Shown here piece by piece: positions 12,061 to 21,953 of a DNA stretch of 64,000 nt. Every line of letters starts with the position of its first letter. Positions within the stretch are counted from its first letter, which is position 1. Source of the stretch: Dactylonectria macrodidyma (lineage: Eukaryota; Ascomycota; Sordariomycetes; Hypocreales; Nectriaceae). The translations under genes and the position numbers were made by a program. A model generated the notes under the pieces. The model saw only the letters and a list, made by a program, of their open reading frames with translations, did not search any database and was not told the DNA's origin. The stretch spans positions 2,663,621 to 2,727,620 of the forward strand of contig JAGMUV010000007.1 of NCBI GenBank assembly GCA_020744425.1. Reading direction: 5' to 3'.

Positions 12061-12825
12061 ATATTTAAAGAAATATATTAAGTAAATTATAAAAAAGATT
12101 ATAATCTTTTATATAATAAGAAGTATAATAAGTAAATATAATTTAAAAAAGTTTCTTATATATATATAATCTATTTTTAAGAATAATTATTATATAAAAA
12201 GGGCTTAAATAGAACTTAAGATAATAAAATAAAATAAAGATATATCTTTTTTTAAATATATTATATATTTTAAGTAAATATTAATATAAATAAGAAGCTT
12301 ATAATAAAAAGATAGTATAAAATTAATATAATTATACTAAGAATTAAATAAATATATAAAAGAGTACTATTTAAATTAAAACGTTTTATAAGATAATTAT
12401 ATTATTAAAGTTATAGTTTTTTAGTAATATATACTTAAAAAGAGGCTAGAGGTTAAATAATAAATAAAAAAAAACAACTAATAATAAATAATAGTATAAA
12501 GGCTTAAAACCTAAGCCTAAGGCAATAGTAACTCAGAATGACTAGAGTTTTTACTATATTAGAGTATAAGCTTTACTATCCTAATTAACCCTTTAAAATG
12601 CATTAAGTAGTTAGAAAGCTAAATAGAAAAATAAGATAAAAAAGCTAAATAAAAAAGCTAAATATTAAAAAGCAAAATCATTATATAATAAAAGCCTTAT
12701 AAGAGCTCTATATTTATTATATTCTAAATTACTTTATTATAATTCTAACTTATACTTATATTATAATTTAATTACTTCTTTATAATTCTAATTATATTAT
12801 AATTTAATTTATTAAAGACTAATTA

Positions 12826-13260
12826 ACGTGTATAATAAGCTTATGTTATAAATAAGTATATATCACACCTATACTGTATAACTAAAAGTGTAAATTTTAG
12901 ATTTTCTAAAACAGGATATTTAATTATTAGATTTCTAGAAAATTAATGTTAGATTCTCTAGAAAAAAAGTCATAAGAGAGTAATTTTTATAAACTTTTAG
13001 CTAATTTATTAAGCCTTTAAAATATAAATTTAAGAAGAAAAACAGTATAAATATGCTTTTTCTTAATAGCTTTATAAATAAAAATAAATAAAATATAGTA
13101 AAATTTCTTTATATTATTTCGTATTTAATTAACCTTAATTCTGATTTTTAGCTTTTTTAAGCTTAGTTTCGATTTTTAGTAATTTTTTTAAAATCGCGAT
13201 TTAAGGTAAAAATCCAAGTGTAACACATACTTGTCTATAACATAAGCTTATTATATACGT
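12826..13260 (+). mobile_element. TA-flanked MITE (Tc1/mariner-like), copy a, 435 bp
   Basis: Starts ACGTGTATAATAAGCTTATG; the reverse complement of the other end starts ACGTATATAATAAGC and matches for about 45 bp. TA dinucleotides flank both sides (12824-12825, 13261-13262), and the host joins to ACTAATTATAATAAATA, as in other type B copies. No transposase. Similar copies lie at 33597, 40465, 53941, 60993 and 61443. TA duplication and TIRs fit the Tc1/mariner superfamily; the source transposon is not in the window. Confidence 0.85.
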
Positions 13261-13420
13261 TATAATAAATATTATAATAAATATTTAATATAATATATTC
13301 TATACTTTTAATAACTTAAGTTTTAATAGTTATTATACTTTCTTTATATATAATCTAAATACTAAGCTTAATAAGAATATAAAAACTCTTAATAAACTAA
13401 AAGCTATAATAATAAGATAA

Positions 13421-13759
13421 TAGATTCACTAGCTACGCTAAAAGTTTAGAGTACCCCGCTTATTACTATAGCTAGGATTAATCCGATACATAATCTAACA
13501 CACCCCCCTAGCTAAAGATGATAATCCTTTAGCTGAGACCTAAGCCCTATTTTGCTTTATTAAAAGTGATTCTCTAATTAGCTAGGATTCATTCCTAAGA
13601 GGTACTTATAGGGTGTGCTGGGGTTCGAACTGTCAACCTCTCGGTCTTACGCATGAGCGCGAATTCGACTGTTAATTAATGGATTCACTAGCTATGCTAA
13701 AAGTTTAGGGTACCCTGCTTATTGCTATAGTTAGGATTAATCCGATATATAATCCAATA
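13421..13759 (-). mobile_element. 339-bp TRIM-like element with 80-bp terminal direct repeats
   Basis: Two 80-bp direct repeats (13421-13500 and 13680-13759) differ by transitions and read TG...CA on the minus strand (TGTTAGATT...GTGAATCCA). The 179-bp interior has a G-rich run next to one repeat (minus strand, polypurine-like) and a tRNA-like stretch with GTTCGAACC at about 13620-13670 (minus strand). It sits inside a type B copy of family R; host sequence TAAGATA is seen on both sides, so a short duplication of 5-7 bp is likely but not exact. It is much less AT-rich than its host. A terminal-repeat retrotransposon in miniature is the best fit; a tRNA-derived SINE fragment is an alternative. 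Confidence 0.7.
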
Positions 13760-14919
13760 TAAGATATAATCTTAAAGAAACTAAAACTATTAAGACTTAG
13801 TAACTCTTTAATAGTAAGTAAGTTACTTTAATAATCTTTGAGACTAAAGTATTCTTAAGATTATACTTTTTTAAAAGTAATTAATAATTTAAAAACTAAA
13901 TTAAAAATAAATAATATTTCTTAAAGTAACTAATAGTAAAGCTAGTATTTAAAATATCTTTAGAAGAAATAGTATTTTTTAAGTTATTAGCTAATATTAA
14001 TAAAAAGTAGATAATATAAGTTATAAGAAATATAGTTATTATTAATATATAAAATAACTAATATATTAAAAATTAAAAGAATCTTATTATAATTACTTTT
14101 AATATTAATTATAATAAAACAGTTAAAGAATTTAATAAAGGAAGGTTTTATAAAGGAAGAGGGATAAGAGTCTATTTATAACTAGGTTAACTAATTAATT
14201 AAGTCCTTTATCTTAAGATAACTTAAGTAATATAAATATATAACTATATAGAAATATAGTAATAAAGAATGTAGTAATGTAAAAACAAAAGTCTGAACAG
14301 TGGTTTTAATAGTAAAAGATAATTATATTATAGTTATTACTTTTTATAAAAGTATAGCTATAAATATTAAGACTTTAGTAGCCTTACTATTTTAATTAAC
14401 TCTTTAAAATGCATTAAGTAGCTAGAAAGCTAGATAGAAAAGCTAAATAGAAAAGCTAGATAGAAAAGCTAGATATCAGAAGGTAAAATCATTATATAAT
14501 AAAAGCCTTATAAGGGTTTATTATATTCTAAGCTTATTATAATTCTAAGTTATAATTTAACGCTTTACAATTCCTATTATATTATAATCTAACTTAAATA
14601 AAAATTAACTTTATTTTTAAACTACTTATATTATAACTAACTTATAATAACTTCTCTTAATTAAATAAATAATATAATATATATAATATATTATATAATA
14701 ATTTAATAAACTTTTATAAATATTAATATATAAAAATTATTTTATATATATATTAATTAAAAGAATTAAAAAAGATTAAAGCCTACCTTTTAAATTATAA
14801 AGAGCATTTTATCTATTTAGCTTAAAACTTATAATAAAGGCTAAGTTTAACTAACTTAATTATAAAAAGCTTATTTAATTAATAATCTTTAATTATTATA
14901 TCCTTTAAAAAAACCTATT

Positions 14920-15135
14920 TATTAAATAGTAGCAAAAGGAAGCTTATAGAAGTAGCTTGAAAAGCTGATAAATATTGTCATTAAAGATAATAGTTACTAT
15001 CTATTACTATAAGCTTAGCAAGCAACTCCCAGTTAATTCTATATAGTATAGAAAAGGCATATAGAGCTTACTTCAAAACCTTAAGCAGTAAGGGAGAATA
15101 TAAAAAATATAAGCAATTCACTCTAACATTTAATA
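14920..15135 (+). repeat. 5' LTR of the copia element
   Basis: 216 bp, aligned over its whole length with 19986-20201; differences are mainly C/T and G/A. It ends ...CATTTAATA where the 3' LTR has ...CATTTGACA, showing RIP in the terminal CA. ATTAAGAGTCTCAC follows, the position of a primer-binding site. Confidence 0.92.
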
Positions 15136-16189
15136 ATTAAGAGTCTCACTACTTTAACCGATTTATTTAAAAAAAAAAAAAAAAATCATTATTTTAATAT
15201 CTTTAATACTTTAAAATATCTATTATACTAAGGGCTTTTAGGACCTCTCTCTTATATATATAATGTCTCTATCTAAGCCTTAGAAAGAAGGTCTTATAGT
15301 AACTCTCTCTAAGCCTAGTGACTTTTATAACTAAGAGTATGAATTTTTCTTCTAAGTTAATAGTCTTAAGCTTTAATAATACCTTAAAAAGAAGACTTTT
15401 CTTAAAGAAGAACTAGCTATACTAAATATTAAAAAACGAAAATATATAAAAACAGCTACTACCTAATGTATAATACGGTCTTAGATAGCTAACTCTAAAG
15501 AAAGCTCTTTAGATAATATCTAAGAAATAACTAGTAGAAGATAGTCTATATCTAATCTAACCGATTAAGGCTAGAAGATTTTTTAATAAGATCTTACTTT
15601 CTATTAGCTTAAAGAGAAGATCTTTAAAAAGGAATAGAAAGCTCTTAGAAGCCTTTAAGACTGGATTATTAGAACTGTTTCTTTAAATCTTATTCTAACT
15701 TACTATTAATCCTATGAATCGATATTTAAATAATACTAGAACTTATAGGCCTAATATAGTAAGTTTAAAAAAGATAAAGCAAGAGATATTTAAACTAAAT
15801 ATCTTACTTTAATGAAAATTGCCCTAAAGAGTATAAGCTAAGCCTTTAAATAGCTAGATTAATAAGAAGAAACCCTAGTTAAAGAGTAATAATAAGAGGT
15901 TCTAAAAACCTTATATAGCTATACATAAGCTCAGGACTTCTTTAATATAATCACATAAGTCCTACTAAGCTAGACTGTATTATATAAAATCTCTTCAAAG
16001 CCTCTATTATAAAAGAGAGCTCTCTTATACTAGGATTTAGAGAATGACTTTTAAAACGAGCTCTAAGATATAAAAGCCATAAAGAGCTAAGTAGCCTATA
16101 GAGCGTTTTCTATAAGTTATACTAAGGAGGACTCTTAGGATAATAAAGGGGATGCTTCTACTATTAAAGACTAGTACCACTCCTTGAAA

Positions 16190-19100
16190 AAGAGAGGAAA
16201 GAAATGTCAGTAGCCTCCTAAAGAGAGATAGGAAAAATGCCCAGTATATAGACTATTCTACAAATTAAAGAAATGCTTCTATATCTTTCTAAGTTAAGTA
16301 TAGAAAGGATTTAAAGCCTAAGAAAGGCTATAGAAAAGGGTAGAAAAAGCCCTTAAGGAAGACTTAGACCTATAGGCCTAAGTTAAAGCCTTTAAATAAA
16401 AAAGAACTAAGACCTTAGAAGCTAGAACTATATAGCTAAAGGAAGAAGGCTAAGAAGATTAATAACTATATAACTAAGTAATTATTATAATTAAAGCTAT
16501 ATTTATAGCTTAAAAAGATAACTATTCCTTATAAAACTCTATAATCCTTAACTCTAGAGTTACTATCTTAATTATAAATAATCTAAATAGACTAACTAAC
16601 TACTAACAAGTTATTCTAAAAGACTTTATCTAAGCTAAAGACTGAAAGCTACCTATCTTAGGCTATAAAACTATAACTATTAGGCTTATAAGAAATCGAG
16701 CCTTAATACTTAAAGATATAGCCTACTGCTCTCAACTCCTTATAACCCTAGTCTCCCTATATTAACTATAAAGGAAAGGCCTTTATTAGAATAACTAGCA
16801 TAACCTAATAACTCTCTAATAGCTTAATCAAACACTTATATGCCTAATCCAAGACCTATATAATCAATACATCATTAAATATAGTTTAGTAAGGCCCTTA
16901 AAGGCCGCTTTTATAGCCTATAGGAAATTCACTTCTTATACTAAACAGGCCTCTTTAATAGAAGAAGCCATTCGCTAGCACAGCTACTTAAGGCACCTGG
17001 GGCCACAAGCTCTTAAACACTTAGTCTTAGCATCTCAAAGGGTGCGAATTCGAAGTCCAACTACCATTAAATACAAAGCCTATAGGATATTAAAGGTTAA
17101 GAAGCAGGTCAGACAGGCCTTAAAGCAGTCTAATCAGACTACTAGTAAGCATATTACTATTAACTTTTATAACTATAAAGAAAGTATAAGCAACTATACT
17201 TTACAGATATTATTAATCTACTAAGCTACTAAATACATCTAGGATTACTATTTTATAGCCTATATAATAGATACTATTATTATAGCTTTTAAAGCCTTCT
17301 TAAGTCATATTAAATAGTAATATAGCCTTAAGGTCAGAGTTATTAAATATAATAATAAGATTATAGAGGTTAAACTAAAGGTTAGAGACTTCTTTAAAAA
17401 TAGAGTAATTATCCTCAAGCCTTTAGCATTATATACACAAGCCTAAAACAGCAGCGCCGAACGCTCAGGAAGTGTAATTAAGGATAAAGAAAGGGCTATA
17501 CAAACAGGAGCTAAGCTTCTTTATTAATTATAGCTAGAAATCAGAAGAATAGCTGTTTATTTACATAACCGCACGCCTAGCTATAGGTCAGGCTAGAAGA
17601 CCCTATATAATCAACTATATATAGTATTAGCTAAAGCTAGAGGGATTTTATAATTAAAAAAGCAGCCGGATTAGATATATTTATAAGCATTTAGCTATAA
17701 GGCCTATATAATAATCTCAGAAGCCTAATAGAAGGTTAACTATAAAATGCGACTTAAGCCTAAAGGCTAGATCAGCTTCTTAATAGGCTATAGGTCCTTA
17801 AACATCTATAGAATCTAGATCCCTATAATTAACCAGATAGTCAATACTTAAGATATTATATTTAATAAAGATAAGATCTATAATAGAGACTAAGAATAAT
17901 TTAAAGATGATCTTTTTAAAGTCGATCTTAATAAAATAGCTAAATTCGCATAAGAGTCTGCCCTTCTAAATAAAGACAGCTTCGAAGAATTTAAAACTAA
18001 AGACTCCTTCGAAATAACCCTTTTAATAGACGCTCTTACTAATAATAAGAGAACATAACTAGTAAAAGAAGCTAATGAAATAATTAAATATATTAGCAGT
18101 CTATATATAATAGTAAAATTTATCCCTTTTTTAATATTACTAGAGTCACTACTATCAGCCTTTCTAGCACATTCTATTTAAACGCTCTATTAAGAAGTTA
18201 AGCTTATAATTAAGATAAATAAAGGTATAATAATAATTCCTTAGTAAGCAGCCTTCTTAGCTAGAAGAAAGACCCTTCTGCATACTTTAATAGAATAGAA
18301 GCTCTATTAAGGAGTGAAGATATATAGAAGCAATATGCCGCTACCCTTAAAGAAATACTAAGATCTTATAGATCATCTATTTAAAAAACTCTTTTAAAAG
18401 GCTAAAGAAGATTACTTTTAAAGTCATAAGGAAATAAGGTCTTAGACTAAGATATAAGCTAAAGACCCTTAAGCCTTTAAATAACAAGTCCTTAGCTATA
18501 TATAAGTATATGTTTATAAGTATAATAAGTATAGCTGCTTTTAGAAGTATAAGGTACGGCTAGTAGTTAGAGGAGACTAATAAGCTAAAGAGAGATTATA
18601 AGAAATATATATAGCTATATTAGTTAGAAGGTCCTTTTAAATTCTAATAGTAATAGTAACTAAGTTTAATCTAGAAATAGTCTAATATAATGTAATTAAT
18701 GCATTTATATATACTCTAATTAATTAGGATATCTTTATATATATACCTTTAGAATATAAAAAGGCAGGGACTATTTTATAACTAAATAAAGCTTTATATA
18801 GGCTATAAGTCTTTCCCTTACTATAATAGAAAGAGCTTTTTAAAACCCTCTTAAAGCTTAATTATATATAAATTCCTTATAAGTCCTACTACTTTAAAAA
18901 AGAAAGAATCCTCTTCTTCTTCTATATTAATAATATTATTATAGCCTACTAAAAGCTTAGGAAGATAAAGCTAAGGAAATAATCAAATAGCTCTAATTAA
19001 GATATAAGCTAATAAGTAGTAATCCTATATAATAATTCCTTAGAATAGAAGTTATATAAGACTGACCTTTAAGAAAGATTTAACTATCTTAAACAGCCTA

Positions 19101-19860
19101 TATTAATAAAATTATAAACCTAGCTAATAAAGGAATAGCTATAGTACTAATAACTTAAATAGAGCTATAGCTTTAAATAGAGCTAGTAATCCTAGTAAAA
19201 ATTCAATGCTACTAACACAAGGTCAGCTCAGTCCTCTATATCACTATTAATACCTGACCTAACATAGCCTTCACTATCTCCAGATTGGCACGATTCCTTA
19301 CTAATCTAGGCAGAGCCTATTAAGAAGCTACTAACCGCATTATCCACTACCTTACATATACTAAGCACCAAGCCCTAGCCTTTAGAGGGCCTAGTAGCCT
19401 TAAAGTTACTAGTAATGCCTCCTTTGCAAATAATACCCTTAACTAAAAAAGTTCATAGGCTTATATAATTAAGCTATTTAATAAGTTAATCAGTTAAAGA
19501 GCTAGTAAGCAAGATACAATCACTATATCTATAATAGAAGCAGAACTCCTAGCCCTAATATAAGCAGCTAAGGAGTCCTTTTATATAAGCTAATTACTAA
19601 AAGAGCTTATAGTTTAATTAAATAACTTAATTATCTAAATTAACTATAATAACACTCAGACTATTAACCTTATGACTATTAAAATAGCTACTTTAAAGAC
19701 TAAGTTAAGGCATATAAATATTTACAATTACTAATTAAGGCAGGAGGTTTAAGAAAGGAAAATTCAGATTAAATACATTAAGTCAATAGATATAGTTATA
19801 AATAGCTTAATAAAAGCCCTACTAGTAGGAAAATAGAACCGCTTCCTTTATTAACTTAGT
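16190..19860 (+). pseudogene. Copia gag-pol remnant (integrase, RT, RNase H)
   Basis: Domains read through stops: a zinc-knuckle-like CPVY...KKCFYIF at about 16230-16290; GAG-pre-integrase around 16975-17110 (HLGPQALKHLVLASQRVRI); integrase core about 17150-17720 (SSAERSGSVIKDKERAIQTG, AVYLHNRTPSYRSGWKTLYN); RVT_2 about 18545-19000 (RLVVRGDQ, LNKALYRLQ). The RT active site at 18923-18934 reads YINN where the family has YVDD, both Asp codons GAT/GAC now AAT: G-to-A, i.e. RIP on the other strand. RNase H spans 19240-19830 (ARFLTNLGRA, TTEAELLAL-like). The 60-codon open stretch 17042-17224 belongs here and is not a gene. Confidence 0.9.
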
Positions 19861-19985
19861 CTAAATAATATTTAGGAAAAATAGTAGAACTAGAAGTAGG
19901 AAGGAATAGAAAAAAGGCTTTAAAATATAGAAGACTGCCTATAAAATACAGGCTCAATAGGGACCTACTTAAGCCTAAGGGAGTA

Positions 19986-20201
19986 TATTAAATAGTAATA
20001 AAAGGAAGCTTATAGAAGTAGTTTAAAAAGCTAATAAATATTATTATTAAAGATAATAGTTACTACCTATTGCTATAGGTTTAGTAAGCAACTTCCAGTT
20101 GATTCTATATAGTACAGAAAAGGCATATAGAGCTTACTCTAAAACCTCAAATAGTAAGGGGGAATATAAAAAATATAAGTAATTCACTCTAACATTTGAC
20201 A
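19986..20201 (+). repeat. 3' LTR of the copia element
   Basis: 216 bp, preceded by a purine-rich tract at 19976-19985 and followed by the target duplication CTATT (20202-20206). It is slightly less decayed than the 5' LTR. Confidence 0.92.
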
Positions 20202-20659
20202 CTATTCTTATAAGCCTTATTAAATAAAGATATAATTTAATAGATTAAGATAGAGTAAGTCTTATTAAAAGAATTAACTTAAAAAGAAGTAAAAAAGAAA
20301 ATAATAACTATTAATAATACTTTTTTTAATAATCTAAAAAATACTAAATATAATATATAAGTTATATAATTATAAGCTGACTTTATACTAATTAATATAT
20401 AACTAAAAGAGTAATATATTAAAAATTAAAAGAATCTTATTATAATTACTTTTAATATTAACTGTAATAAAATAATTAAAGGATTTAATAGAAGAAGGTT
20501 TAAGAAAGGAGAGATAAGAGTCTATTTATAACTAGGTTAATTAATTAATCGAGTCTTTCGTTTTAAAATAACTTAAGTAATATAAATACGTAATATAGAA
20601 ATGCAGTAATGTAGAAATAAAAGTCTGAATAGCGGTTTTAATAGCGAATTATATTAATT

Positions 20660-21030
20660 AATATATAATTAAAAGAGTAATAATTATATTAAAAACTAAG
20701 AGAATTAGATAATTAAAGGATTTAATAAAAAAAGGTTTTATAAAGGAAGAGGAATAAAAGTCTATTTATCGAAGAACGCGTGTATATTAGCTAGACTAGG
20801 GTTCATATATATAAGCTAGTTACAAGCCCTTGTGTCCGACCCCTGTAAACAGGTCCGGACTCCTTGCCCAGCGGCCCAGTCCTTCCAATCCTATCCAAAA
20901 GTCTATTTATAATTAAGTTAATTAATTAATTAAGTCCTTTATTTTAAAATAACTTAAGTAATATAAATATATAATATAAAAATGTAATAATATAAAAATA
21001 AAAGTCTAAATAGTAGTTTTAATTATGAAT
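20660..21030 (+). repeat. Family R fragment, GCGGTTTTAATAG side only
   Basis: Matches the last ~230 bp of the family (AAGGATTTAATAA ... AAAGTCTAAATAG), ending near 21025. It hosts the 127-bp insertion at 20770-20896. The left border is unclear; it follows directly on the previous copy. Confidence 0.7.
20770..20896 (-). mobile_element. 127-bp GC-rich insertion with an exact 14-bp target duplication
   Basis: AAAAGTCTATTTAT occurs at 20756-20769 and again at 20897-20910; between them lie 127 bp unlike anything else in the window. CpA is intact and GC much higher than the surroundings, so it arrived after the last RIP. It has a hairpin at about 20834-20860 (GTCCGAC...GTCCGGAC, enclosing CCTGTAAACAGG). 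No ORF. It may be a SINE or a retrocopied RNA fragment moved by the family R machinery. The strand follows the family R orientation and is inference. Confidence 0.75.
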
Positions 21031-21152
21031 TAATAATATTATATATTTAATATATAATAATTTAATTATATAAATATATAATTATTATATTATTATATAT
21101 AATAAATAAATTTAATTTTAATTAATAATATTATAATAATTAATATTATATT

Positions 21153-21406
21153 TGTTAAACCCAAATAAATATATAAATATATATATCTCCTTTAATAAGC
21201 TAAGTTTTAAGCTTTATTATAAGCTTAAAAATTCTATATAAAATTCTATTTAAATATACTAAAATACACTATCACTATACACTATAATAAACTATCTTCT
21301 GATAAGACACTCTTATCTTCATATACCTCTTACTTTATTATTCTTTATAAGAATATCCTTATATAAGCTATAAGCTTATACTTCTACTGCTCAGTGACCT
21401 CTAACA
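21153..21406 (-). mobile_element. Solo LTR, 254 bp, target duplication ATATT
   Basis: Starts TGTTAAACCC and ends GACCTCTAACA, i.e. TGTTAGAGGTC...GGGTTTAACA on the other strand, with ATATT at 21148-21152 and 21407-21411. On the minus strand TGTTAGAGGTCACTGAGCAG resembles the start of Ty3/gypsy LTRs of filamentous fungi (recollection, not checked). No partner LTR or interior was found, so it arose by LTR-LTR recombination. It lies about 65 bp from the gene island. Confidence 0.85.
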
Positions 21407-21411
21407 ATATT

Positions 21412-21953
21412 TAACTTAAAAGCTTAATTAAAGCACTAGTAAAGTAATAATTACTTAAGGAGTTAAGCTGCCAGGGTACGAGGCACCTAGGTACACAGGT
21501 ACCTAATTAACCTGCTGCTTCCACTGTCGTCACCGCCGTGCCAACTCTTGAGAAGTCCAGCTTTGAACCTCCAACGTACGTCTGTCCGATATCTGTCCTC
21601 ATTAAGTCCATACAATGCCAACAGCAACCCTTCTAACTTGTTAACGCTCACCGCCATCTCCAGACCTCATATCCTCCATCGTAGGGCTCTGGCCACAATT
21701 TGCGCAAACGACCAGTCACGACCTGCCACCACTGCTATCGTTGTCTCACTAAAGACCGGCAAGTGCAGGTTAATGCATTGCGCGATCAAGACATCCACCT
21801 TGACCTCTCTCCCGTAAGGAGAAACGCATCAAGTTGGCTCTATTCCCCCCGAGAACACATCCATTCTTTTCCCCAGTGTTCTCACTGCAATCATCGCTTG
21901 GGCCCGCCCGCTCCATTCGTCGTGCCACATGGCCGCAAGCATCTGTCTCAACC
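21412..21953. promoter_or_regulatory. Boundary and promoter region of the DDHD gene
   Basis: Composition returns to normal at about 21470. CACCTAGGTACACAGGTACC at 21489-21508 is one of the recurring ACCTA motifs. 21520-21953 is probably promoter and 5' UTR; overlapping open frames here have no ATG in good context and no recognisable domain. Confidence 0.45.

Larger units (their letters stand above)
12406..14316 (+). repeat. Family R repeat, type B, interrupted by two younger elements
   Basis: Begins TAAAGTTATAG and ends in GTGGTTTTAATAG, with the duplication GATAATTATATTAT just outside (12392-12405 and 14318-14331). Removing the MITE at 12826-13260 and the TRIM-like element at 13421-13759 restores a continuous type B copy comparable to 62216-63257. 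Confidence 0.85.
14920..20201 (+). mobile_element. Ty1/copia LTR retrotransposon, complete but RIP-inactivated
   Basis: 216-bp LTRs (14920-15135 and 19986-20201) start TATTAAATAG and end in ATTTGACA (right copy), TG...CA before RIP. The target duplication CTATT lies at 14915-14919 and 20202-20206, and a purine-rich CTAAGGGAGTA precedes the right LTR. Between them, in copia order, are traces of a zinc knuckle, GAG-pre-integrase, integrase core, reverse transcriptase and RNase H. Stops (mostly TAA/TAG in place of CAA/CAG) interrupt all frames, so it cannot encode its enzymes. Confidence 0.95.
14385..20645 (+). repeat. Family R repeat, type A, left end missing, split by a copia element
   Basis: Starts inside the conserved left third (near GCATTAAGTAGCTAGAAAGC), without the usual TTAAGGTTATAG end, and finishes in GCGGTTTTAATAGCGA. 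The copia element at 14920-20201 divides it. The uninterrupted sequence is seen at about 35240-35262 in another copy. Confidence 0.8.
6870..21470. other. AT-rich, RIP-degraded repeat block 1
   Basis: Base composition drops abruptly about 30-50 bp after the RING-like gene stop and recovers near 21470. No intact gene was found; the only open frame over 59 codons (17042-17224) is a piece of copia integrase. The block is explained mostly by the nested mobile elements listed below. Unexplained, featureless AT-rich pieces are about 7500-8570 (interior of the LTR element), 9300-9730 and 10840-11290. The CpA/TpG scarcity and TpA excess are the RIP signature. Confidence 0.9.

Noticed and set aside
13600..13680. 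Functional tRNA gene on the minus strand
   Set aside because: GTTCGAACC is B-box-like, but the flanking bases do not pair as a proper T-arm and no acceptor stem closes; kept only as a tRNA-like stretch of a mobile element.
17042..17224. 60-codon ORF in the AT block as a gene
   Set aside because: It is in frame with copia GAG-pre-integrase and integrase motifs on both sides, which are full of stops; it is only an unbroken piece of a dead element.
21548..21817. 89-codon ORF upstream of the DDHD gene
   Set aside because: No domain, composition of a leader region, overlapped by other frames, and just before a well-supported start; treated as 5' UTR.
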